Shown here: positions 26,146 through 33,642 of the stretch, in pieces
Layout: every line of letters begins with the position of its first letter
How positions within the stretch are numbered: position 1 is the stretch's first letter
Assembly (NCBI GenBank): GCA_949287105.1
Contig: CASEFE010000136.1
Span: 1 to 38,285, forward strand
DNA length: 38,285 nt
Origin: an uncultured Bacillota bacterium
GTDB taxonomy: Bacteria; Bacillota; Clostridia; Christensenellales; Borkfalkiaceae
Direction: 5' to 3'
Notes under the pieces: model-generated
Told to the model about the DNA's origin: nothing
The model's database searches: none
The model's input: only the letters and a program-made list of their open reading frames with translations
Position numbers and translations under genes: made by a program

Positions 26146-28674
26146 TTATTCTCCCAAGAAACTGCAAATCATGTTATCCAGATAGATTACAAGCGGCTCT
26201 TCGTTTTCGTGGCGCGGGAATCGCAACGACAGTGCATCGGCTGACGCCAGCTGCGCCCAATCGATCTCATAAACCTTACTCAATGTTATATGATTCCAGC
26301 CGGACGCCAGTTCAATATCCGTTACGCGCTTGACACGCTCTCCCGCTTCCAAAAATACTTGCAGAGAAATCTTTTCGTTCGAACCATTGTAAACGTCAAA
26401 TTCGATCGTGCTGATTTCGGTAAGCGAATTTTCTCCCCAAAGTGCGGATGCCGGTGCCGTAATCGAAGGACGATAATTGGCGTTTTCATAATTGCTGCCA
26501 CGATATTTTTCAATGACTGCTTTCAGGCTGTAATTGCCCTCCGTTTTCTGTTCATCACTCAGACTGACCGTTATATGGTCATTTTTGTATCCTTCCAAAG
26601 CTCCTTCGCCCTTCGACGGTGTCCATACCGATACCTCGTCGTCTGTTTCAAACGCCGACAAACTGGTTACCCGATTGGAAATAAATTTACGAACCGTTAC
26701 TGTGCTTTCTCCGTTTACAAATTCCGCTTCCAGATAATTGGCTGCTTCTGTCAATTTCAATTCGTACGTGAATCTGAGCCCCGTACCCGAAGGAGTCCCC
26801 TGCACTTCTTCGCCACCGATCTTCAATGTCGTTCCCGATGCCGCATACATTGTGATATATGCCGTTTCCGTATTCGGATCGATCCTGTCAAGAAGGATCA
26901 TGGCATGACTGTCACTGCTCAAAAGCTCGATCAGCGACGCTACTTCGCGGCGTGCATCCCGCAATTTCGTCGTATCCGTTTCCGCAATCGTTCCGTAATA
27001 GACGGTATCATACAATTCTCTCAAAATCTGATCAACATTAAATCCGCTTGCTTGGAACTCGTTCGCATATTGCTCTGCCAGCGTTTCCAGCATCAAAAGA
27101 TATTCGTAATCTTCCATTCCGTCGCGAATAGCTTCCAGACGAATGCTCGGTACCGGCCCGTCAATGCCGTAAGGTTTCCCAGGATAGACAAGGAATCCGT
27201 CGCCCATTGCCAGCATGAAGCTTTCCGGATCGTTGTACGGATCGCGCGGGTAACGATCGGCATCATTTACATTCACATATACAGCCGTACCCCAATACAG
27301 TACGCCGTTGACACCGTAATCACGCTGCATCCAACTGAGCGCACGCGACGTGATCAGATTGGCATCAATATGATAATTCGGATGCGGCGAATACGGATAA
27401 CAAGCCGTATACCACCACGTCGTTCCGCCACCGCCGTATGCCTCTTCCGCTTTCTGTTTGAAAAGTGCACGGTCTCCCTCACGGTCAAACGCACTGACAT
27501 GCGGACAGAACGTACGTATACCGTCCAATTCCGGCGTGTATTGCGATGTAACTACATGTTCAACATAACGAATTTGGTCTGCGGTAACACCGTACTCTTC
27601 CAATTCTCCGGGTGAATAGGATTCTGCGATCTCCGCCAATTTATCCACCATGATCTGATTGTCATAGAGCGCCGCAGCAACAATGCTGTCCCCCTGTGCA
27701 TCCGGTTCATCGATCGAATGCCAATAAATATAAAGTTTTTCAAGCAAATTCAGGTCCGGAGTAGAATTTTCCACCAATGCGCGTATATAGTCTTCAAAGC
27801 GCTCAATGTTCACGATCGGACCGCTGAAATCTGTACCGGGAATCTGACCGTTTGCCCCAAATACGTTGAGATTGTATGCTGAACAACGCGGATCCGCCGC
27901 ATATTTCTTTGCCGCCTCTACGTATTCTTCAAGATCATCGTCGAATACTGGAAGCTGATCGGTGCTGATCCGATAATCAAGGAGGAAATCTGTGTATTTT
28001 TCATACATTTCCACGCTGTTATCCAGCTCACCGTTGATGAGATAATCCCTAAAATTATAAAACGAACTGCGCACATGATTTTCTTTCGGTACGGCAAAAT
28101 CCCAAATGCGCGCTGTTACACTGATCGGATAGTCTTTGCCGTCCAATGTCAACGTAAATGTTCCGCTGTATAAGCCGGCTGCTTGCGTTTCCGCCGTTTT
28201 GATCGTTACCCAGACACTTTGGTTATCACCCGCCGCCGCATTGTTTTCCTTGTATTCGACTGCCGTGTCCATAGGCAACAGCGCATCCGGATACCAACCG
28301 GTCGGGAAACCCGCCGTAGACGATGTCGATTTCGTGATTTCAATATATTTTTGATGATATACGGTCATGTCCGAAACTTCAATCTTATCTCCTGCGGCTG
28401 ACGTAAGCGGCGCCACAGAAAATTGATAATCTTTTACTCCCTGTGTCGTATGAAATACAATCTGCGCATTCTCATACTCGTTTTTGGCCATTTCGTATGT
28501 CATCGTACTGCTTTCAGCCAAAGGTTCCGCTTCCCGCATGATTTTTTGCGTGTTCGGAGCTTCGTATATTGTCACTTCGTTGGCGGACGCCTTCGGTTTT
28601 TCCCCGCACGCCGCCAAACTCAACGCCATCGCCGCCGCCAATACACATACGACGATTTTACGCAACTTTCTCAT
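26146..28674 (-). CDS. DUF4091/GH123-like lipoprotein with C-terminal CBM-like domain
   Basis: 842 residues. The signal peptide ends in LAAC (Cys23), giving a surface lipoprotein. Residues 50-195 form a beta-sandwich. The barrel follows, with YWHSIDEPD carrying the adjacent Asp322-Glu323 pair expected for substrate-assisted N-acetylhexosaminidases such as GH123. EAIRDGMEDYEYLLMLE (about 514-530) is the hallmark of DUF4091. The last 170 residues form a jelly-roll-like module ending in IYLDNM, similar in pattern to the N-terminal domains of the giant lipoprotein next door. It probably releases or trims N-acetylated sugars (GalNAc is the known GH123 product) at the cell surface; the exact sugar is inferred. 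AAAGGAGG precedes the start. Confidence 0.85.
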   Translation of the reverse strand: MRKLRKIVVCVLAAAMALSLAACGEKPKASANEVTIYEAPNTQKIMREAEPLAESSTMTYEMAKNEYENAQIVFHTTQGVKDYQFSVAPLTSAAGDKIEVSDMTVYHQKYIEITKSTSSTAGFPTGWYPDALLPMDTAVEYKENNAAAGDNQSVWVTIKTAETQAAGLYSGTFTLTLDGKDYPISVTARIWDFAVPKENHVRSSFYNFRDYLINGELDNSVEMYEKYTDFLLDYRISTDQLPVFDDDLEEYVEAAKKYAADPRCSAYNLNVFGANGQIPGTDFSGPIVNIERFEDYIRALVENSTPDLNLLEKLYIYWHSIDEPDAQGDSIVAAALYDNQIMVDKLAEIAESYSPGELEEYGVTADQIRYVEHVVTSQYTPELDGIRTFCPHVSAFDREGDRALFKQKAEEAYGGGGTTWWYTACYPYSPHPNYHIDANLITSRALSWMQRDYGVNGVLYWGTAVYVNVNDADRYPRDPYNDPESFMLAMGDGFLVYPGKPYGIDGPVPSIRLEAIRDGMEDYEYLLMLETLAEQYANEFQASGFNVDQILRELYDTVYYGTIAETDTTKLRDARREVASLIELLSSDSHAMILLDRIDPNTETAYITMYAASGTTLKIGGEEVQGTPSGTGLRFTYELKLTEAANYLEAEFVNGESTVTVRKFISNRVTSLSAFETDDEVSVWTPSKGEGALEGYKNDHITVSLSDEQKTEGNYSLKAVIEKYRGSNYENANYRPSITAPASALWGENSLTEISTIEFDVYNGSNEKISLQVFLEAGERVKRVTDIELASGWNHITLSKVYEIDWAQLASADALSLRFPRHENEEPLVIYLDNMICSFLGE

Positions 28675-28701
28675 TCTTTCCCTCCTTTTTCGATTTTACT
28701 T

Positions 28702-30246
28702 TCAATTTACAGTAATTCCAGCCATTTCAAGCAGTGTTTTCCAACGTCTGTCTACCGTGTTGTACTCTTCTTCCCACAATTTTTCCGCACTCATTTTATC
28801 GGGCGATCCCGTAGCCGCGCCGATAGCAATCTGTGCGGTTATACTGTCGAATTCCAGATCCGTCTTATAGAAAATCGGATTTTTGGAATCTGCAATGGAA
28901 ACATACGATACGTTTTTAATGATATCTGCTTTATCTTTCTGGAAGGTGGTCTGCGATTCTTTTTGTACGATTTTACTGTTATCGTACATGAGATACGAAT
29001 CGGTCACGTCATAATAGATCTGCGCGGCCCTATTGGTGGACATGAATTTCAAAAATTCTTTGGCACCTTCTTTTGCATTTGCATACGCAGGAATGATCGC
29101 TACCTGCTCAAAACCTGTATTGTATACATAACTCCGGATTTTTGTCATTTCAGCAAATTCTTCCGGATCTACATCCGCAGGACATCCCGTACCTTCATCG
29201 ATCGCCGAAACTACTTCACGAAGTTTTGCCTCCGTTGTGATCGTCGTAAAACGAGGCTTTCCGTTATACTCCAAAATAGAACTGAGTACGGGAGGACGCA
29301 TCAATCCTACGTTCACCTCCCCCGGTTCATAAGAAGATTTCTGCATTTCGATTTCCAGCCATCCGCCGGTAGGCATCATGACAATTTTTTCCTTATCATT
29401 ATAAAGAGCCATCTGCGCATCGGTATGAATGTACGACAAACTGCTTTCATGGCTGTTGTTTTCGTCGCCGATCATCATTTCCAGCGCATAAAATGCTTCA
29501 TATCTTCCATATTGACGGAAAGCTTCCGCAGACATATCGCCGTATTCGTCAATGCAGTTCCAGAAATCTTCCATCCCCGCATCCCCTACATACTGAGCCC
29601 ACCAGGGAAGCACCGCATAGTCCCAATAGCCGATGCGGCCCGGCCACACAAACGGAGTATATCCGGCGTCCCGCATTTTCGGCAAAAGTTCGGCAAGTTC
29701 CTGCGTTGTGCGCGGAACTGTCCATCCGTTTTCCTCAAAATAATCGGCACGATATGCGATTCCGTTCGGGTCTGAAGACCACGGAAACGCATAATATTTT
29801 CCGTTAAAATCAAAATGATCTACAAAACTTGCATTCATTTTATTTCTGATTTTTACGCCGTCCGTCTCTTCGTCCAATAAATCCGACAAATCTTCCAGCG
29901 CGCAGTCATAACCCTTGATATAACGATCTCCGCGATCGACAATATTCATATAATTGAGTTCGGCAGAAAAGAACAAATCGGTCGGGTTCACACTGGGTCC
30001 TGCCTGCAATTTGGCCTCAGTCTGCTGTCCTAAAAGTTGCGAATTGGCAACGATATGTACCGTATATTCTTCGTTTTCTTCCTCAAAAGCATCTGCAATC
30101 TTCCGAAATACATTGGTTCCGTAACCACCATCAAATATCTCGATAATAATGTCCGTTTCCGTATCCGGCAATTCCGGTGCGCCGCAGCCGACAAGCGGAA
30201 AAGCCGCTATCAGCAAAGTAAAAAGTGCAATTAAAATTTTTTTCAT
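28702..30246 (-). CDS. ABC sugar transporter solute-binding lipoprotein
   Basis: 514 residues. The signal peptide has lipobox LVGC (Cys21). The mature protein has the extracellular solute-binding family 1 layout: an early GTNVFRKIADAFEEEN segment, PSVNPTDLFF, then FPWSSDPNGIAYRADYFEENGW, and the C-terminal AKEFLKFMSTNRAAQIYYDVTDSYL. It is longer than maltose-binding proteins (about 400 residues), as is common for oligosaccharide binders in Clostridia. It belongs with the two permeases directly upstream. An inverted-repeat cluster lies just before it and may raise its mRNA level. AAAGGAGG is found next to the ATG. Confidence 0.93.
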   Translation of the reverse strand: MKKILIALFTLLIAAFPLVGCGAPELPDTETDIIIEIFDGGYGTNVFRKIADAFEEENEEYTVHIVANSQLLGQQTEAKLQAGPSVNPTDLFFSAELNYMNIVDRGDRYIKGYDCALEDLSDLLDEETDGVKIRNKMNASFVDHFDFNGKYYAFPWSSDPNGIAYRADYFEENGWTVPRTTQELAELLPKMRDAGYTPFVWPGRIGYWDYAVLPWWAQYVGDAGMEDFWNCIDEYGDMSAEAFRQYGRYEAFYALEMMIGDENNSHESSLSYIHTDAQMALYNDKEKIVMMPTGGWLEIEMQKSSYEPGEVNVGLMRPPVLSSILEYNGKPRFTTITTEAKLREVVSAIDEGTGCPADVDPEEFAEMTKIRSYVYNTGFEQVAIIPAYANAKEGAKEFLKFMSTNRAAQIYYDVTDSYLMYDNSKIVQKESQTTFQKDKADIIKNVSYVSIADSKNPIFYKTDLEFDSITAQIAIGAATGSPDKMSAEKLWEEEYNTVDRRWKTLLEMAGITVN

Positions 30247-30279
30247 GGATTTCCTCCTTTTCTATCGATTAGATCTAAA

Positions 30280-30319
30280 TTTTTCGGATCTTCAATCCGA
30301 AAAAAGGCATGCCTTTTTT
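30280..30319 (-). repeat. two overlapping hairpins between permease and binding-protein genes
   Basis: TTTTTCGGAT/ATCCGAAAAA (30280-30289 with 30295-30304) and the perfect palindrome AAAAAAGGCATGCCTTTTTT (30300-30319) share five bases, so full pairing of both is mutually exclusive. On the minus strand the palindrome ends in a T run and may act as a partial terminator. Either stem could protect the downstream binding-protein mRNA. Confidence 0.65.
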
Positions 30320-30324
30320 CCCGA

Positions 30325-31248
30325 TCAGCCCTTTAATCCGCCAGCAACGGTGTTGGACATGATTATATCCTGAAAAGCAATAAACAGCGCAAAAACAGGC
30401 AACATCGAAATCAGTACACCGGCAAAATACAACGGCTCATTGTTGGCCTGCGTTGATACCTGTTTGAATAAAAACAAACCCGTCGGAACCGTAGGATAAT
30501 CGGGCAGATACAAGAGCGGCGTCATATAATCGTTCCAGACACCGACGCAGGCTATGATAAACAAAGAGAAAAATGCCGGCCATGCCTGCGGCAACATGAT
30601 ACGTAAAAACACCTGCCAGTTTGACGCACCGTCAATAAATCCGGCTTCCGCATAGCTCCATGCCACGTTCTTGAAAAATCCGTACATGACTATAAAATTG
30701 AACCCGATTCCGCCCGTTGCGGTTACCAGCAATAACGGTGAGTTATACAATTTCAGATTATGTATCAATCGATAATACGCGGGCATGGAACCTACAATCG
30801 GTATGATCATAACAAAGATCGCAACGCCATAAATCGCCGACCGACCAGGGAATTTGTATTTCGCCAAAGCATAGGCAACCATCGTCGATGATGCAATTCC
30901 TAAAAATGATGTACCCGCAGTATACCATACACTGTTAAAAAACATGGCTCCCAACCCTGTAGTATAAGCGGGGTTGGATTTCGGAACTTTCAGATATGAA
31001 AACACTTCCACATAGTTTTTAAATAGCCATTGACTGGGCAACGAAAAAGAATTGTCAAAATATTCCCGGTTGGTTTTCAACGAATTTAAAAACGCCCATA
31101 CAAACGGATAAATGATCGTCAATGCATACACAAAGAAAAAGAAAAATACGAATCCTAAAATCACTTTTTCAAGCCTGCTTCTCGGGTTTTTCTGCTTTCG
31201 ATGTTTACGCACTATCACACTTTGCTCTTTCACACTGTTATTGTCCAT
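30325..31248 (-). CDS. carbohydrate ABC transporter permease (MalG type)
   Basis: This 307-residue inner-membrane permease has about six transmembrane segments and a charged N-terminus. The EAA loop appears as EAGFIDGASNWQVFLRIMLPQAWPA (about residues 205-229), which contacts the ATPase. C-terminal NTVAGGLKG is typical of MalG/CUT1 proteins. It is 15 bases after the other permease and followed by the solute-binding protein gene. No ATPase gene is present in the window. CUT1 importers in Bacillota commonly share a distant MsmX-like ATPase. Confidence 0.94.
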   Translation of the reverse strand: MDNNSVKEQSVIVRKHRKQKNPRSRLEKVILGFVFFFFFVYALTIIYPFVWAFLNSLKTNREYFDNSFSLPSQWLFKNYVEVFSYLKVPKSNPAYTTGLGAMFFNSVWYTAGTSFLGIASSTMVAYALAKYKFPGRSAIYGVAIFVMIIPIVGSMPAYYRLIHNLKLYNSPLLLVTATGGIGFNFIVMYGFFKNVAWSYAEAGFIDGASNWQVFLRIMLPQAWPAFFSLFIIACVGVWNDYMTPLLYLPDYPTVPTGLFLFKQVSTQANNEPLYFAGVLISMLPVFALFIAFQDIIMSNTVAGGLKG

Positions 31249-31263
31249 CGCTTTTCCCTCTTT

Positions 31264-32160
31264 TCAATATTCCACATCCGTTCCTACATGATCCAGAATC
31301 CAGCGCACGGTCAGCACAATCGGCAGCCCGATCGCCGTAAACACAAGCCCGACCGCCGACGCATATTCATACGATGCCTGTATAGTCTGCTCATAAATCC
31401 AATAGGAAATTGTATATGTATTGAACGCTCCTTCCGTGAAAAGCAGGATGGGACCGCTTGCCGTAAAAATTCCGACACACGCCAAAAGCAAGACCGTTGA
31501 TAGCGTCGGCCAGATCAGCGGTATGACGATCTGAAAAAGCTCCCGTAAAAACCCGATTCCTTCCAAGTGACCGTATTCCACTACTTCGTGAGGTATACGC
31601 GCCATTGCACCGTTGAACAAGATCATGTTGACGCCAAACCCCGTCCACAACCCGTACACAACGATCGACCAAAGCGCATAACGGCTGTCCGCCAGTAATG
31701 CAGGCGGACGCGCCATTCCGCACATTTTCAAAAATTCCACAACCGGTCCCGTCAATAAATAACGATACAAACTAGTCAGCACAACCGCCGATATGATCGA
31801 CGGTAAAAAGAATACAATACGGAAAAATTTGTACATATAAACTTTTTTATAAAGACAATACGAAAACAGAAGGGAAAGCGGAAACTGTACCAATATGCTT
31901 GATCCGAAAAAGATAAGCGTATTTTTTGTTGCCTGCGTCATGACCGAACCCGCCGTTCCCAATTCACGGAAAAACATCTCAAAATTATTTAAAGACCATT
32001 CACCGTTTACGTTTTGAAATGCCAATAGGATGGAAGAAAAATTTACTACCACCCAAAACACAATAAAATTTACCATCGCAACGACCAAAAGACTGGCTAC
32101 AAACCCGTAATCGCGCCACTTGCGGCGGTTAAATCTTCTTTTCGTAACTGCTTGTAACAT
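31264..32160 (-). CDS. carbohydrate ABC transporter permease (MalF type)
   Basis: This 298-residue permease starts MLQAVTKRRFNRRKW; AAGGAGG is six bases upstream. A longer frame to 32229 would overlap the ROK gene and is not needed. The basic N-terminus precedes about six membrane segments. The EAA loop appears as EVVEYGHLEGIGFLRELFQIVIPLIWP, with Tyr and Glu replacing the usual Ala and Asp around Gly. It pairs with the MalG-type permease to import an oligosaccharide. Confidence 0.92.
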   Translation of the reverse strand: MLQAVTKRRFNRRKWRDYGFVASLLVVAMVNFIVFWVVVNFSSILLAFQNVNGEWSLNNFEMFFRELGTAGSVMTQATKNTLIFFGSSILVQFPLSLLFSYCLYKKVYMYKFFRIVFFLPSIISAVVLTSLYRYLLTGPVVEFLKMCGMARPPALLADSRYALWSIVVYGLWTGFGVNMILFNGAMARIPHEVVEYGHLEGIGFLRELFQIVIPLIWPTLSTVLLLACVGIFTASGPILLFTEGAFNTYTISYWIYEQTIQASYEYASAVGLVFTAIGLPIVLTVRWILDHVGTDVEY

Positions 32161-32189
32161 CAAATTCCTCCTTTTCCCTTTGCATACAA

Positions 32190-33413
32190 TCAAGAAACTG
32201 CACGAGATAAACCAACATCCGCCGCACAATAAAGCGCACCTTTTATTTCCGCTTCATGCGCATCTAAACTCGCCATATATACTTTTGTGTTGACGTGTGA
32301 ATATGTCTTATCCAATGTTTCCTGTACAATCCGACAGTATGCCTCACCGAAAGAAGCATTTGCTCCGGCAAGTATCACCGAATTCAAATCCAGAAATTCA
32401 GCGAGGTTTCGGATCACACAGGAAAGTATTTTTGCGTGCATCGATACATGCCGTACACAAAGCTCGTCTTTTGCCTTGAATGCACCCGCAATGTCTTCCA
32501 AATGTACAGAGCCGGTTTGTTTATATTTATCCTGCAAAACCGATGAGGCCCCTTCTGCCAATTCTTCTTCGATGATACTGACCAGCCGCTTCATCGAACA
32601 GGAACTTGCCAAAATATTGTGTTTGAACTTTTGAAAATATTCATTCACCTCATTATTGACATCGATCGTAATTAAACCAAGTTCACCGGCAAAACCATTG
32701 TGCCCGTCATAAAATTGTCCGTTCAGACATAACGCGCTCCCTAAACTGGAAATATACAGCGTATCTTCTATTTCGCTCGAAAGCGCACCGTACCGCTTTT
32801 CTCCGATAAATGCAAACTGCAACATGTTCCGAATGACGGTCGGCACCCCGAAAGACGCTTCAAACATCTCTTTCAGATTGATATGCTCGTAATCACGGAC
32901 AAACGGTACATACACAAAGGCACCTGTCTGTTTATGTATCTTTCCCGGGGCGGCAATGCTGATCGCCATCAGCTTCCGATTCGCGCATTGTTCCAATTTC
33001 AGCATTTCATGCAATTTATCAATGATGAATGCAACATCGCTTTTACTCATTTCTGAATACGGAGTATGTTCATATCTAGCAATTACGTTTCCGCCCAGAT
33101 CCGCCACATTGATAAGCGAACTGGATGTCAACATAATGGATACCACCAGCCCACTCTCCCGATTGATACTCACTTCTACCGGGCGGCGGCCTTTGAACGT
33201 CTGTTCCGCATCGCGGCGTATGACCAGGCCCTCTTGTTCAAGCTCCTCCACAATCCCTGTCACTCCGGAATTGCTAAGATCAAGACGCTTGGCAAGATCG
33301 CTGCACGAAAAATCCCTGTCGCCCAACAGCTTCAAGATAGCCAGTTTTTTTAATGTGCGCGTATTTCCGATGCCGCCATCTTGCTTCCAGCTTTGGATAA
33401 TCGATTCGGCCAT
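32190..33413 (-). CDS. ROK-family transcriptional regulator (divergent)
   Basis: 407 residues. The N-terminal winged helix (TLKKLAILKLLGDRDFSCSD, LSNSGVTGIVEELEQEGLV) is of NagC/XylR type. A ROK domain follows, recognisable by YGALSSEIEDTLYISSLGSAL and GHNGFAGELGLITI. The zinc-binding His of the GEIGH motif is Leu here, the CxCGxxGC zinc cluster is missing, and the END active-site motif reads RNM. It is therefore not a kinase, and its effector binding must differ from NagC. It is the first gene of the transporter/glycosidase array, with AAAGGAGG, and is divergent from GH20. It likely represses both and itself. Confidence 0.87.
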   Translation of the reverse strand: MAESIIQSWKQDGGIGNTRTLKKLAILKLLGDRDFSCSDLAKRLDLSNSGVTGIVEELEQEGLVIRRDAEQTFKGRRPVEVSINRESGLVVSIMLTSSSLINVADLGGNVIARYEHTPYSEMSKSDVAFIIDKLHEMLKLEQCANRKLMAISIAAPGKIHKQTGAFVYVPFVRDYEHINLKEMFEASFGVPTVIRNMLQFAFIGEKRYGALSSEIEDTLYISSLGSALCLNGQFYDGHNGFAGELGLITIDVNNEVNEYFQKFKHNILASSCSMKRLVSIIEEELAEGASSVLQDKYKQTGSVHLEDIAGAFKAKDELCVRHVSMHAKILSCVIRNLAEFLDLNSVILAGANASFGEAYCRIVQETLDKTYSHVNTKVYMASLDAHEAEIKGALYCAADVGLSRAVS

Positions 33414-33442
33414 GACACTGCTCCTCCTTTATTTTCAGTATC

Positions 33443-33471
33443 AGTATAAACCACGATTTGCCGCTTGTCAA
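33443..33471 (-). promoter_or_regulatory. sigma-A promoter of the ROK-led operon
   Basis: On the minus strand TTGACA (33466-33471) and TATACT (33443-33448) have exactly 17 bases between them. TCGTGG lies two bases before the -10. Transcription should start about 25 bases before the ROK gene. Confidence 0.87.
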
Positions 33472-33585
33472 TACCTTTTTTAATTTTTTTGAAAAAAATA
33501 TTGAAAAAACATCAAAAAATTTACTTAAAAAATTGATTATTATGGCTACTTTTCACTTTTTACGAAAAAAATTTTTATTTTTCTC

Positions 33586-33614
33586 TTGACGACGTGCACT
33601 TTTCGTGGTATATT
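33586..33614 (+). promoter_or_regulatory. sigma-A promoter of the GH20 gene
   Basis: TTGACG (33586-33591) and TATATT (33609-33614) are 17 bases apart. TCGTGG directly precedes the -10, as it nearly does in the divergent ROK promoter, and may be part of a shared operator. The 110 bases between the two promoters are strongly A/T-rich with no gene. Confidence 0.85.
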
Positions 33615-33642
33615 TAAATTGGCGAAATTATAGGAGAGAACT

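Noticed and set aside
26290..27615. 441-codon open frame on the plus strand
   Set aside because: It is the complement of the GH123-like lipoprotein gene; composition is unlike the real proteins and no family features are seen.
28423..29775. 450-codon open frame on the plus strand
   Set aside because: It is antisense to the solute-binding protein and the start of the GH123-like gene, is rich in Arg, His and Phe as shadows are here, and has no domain pattern or ribosome site.
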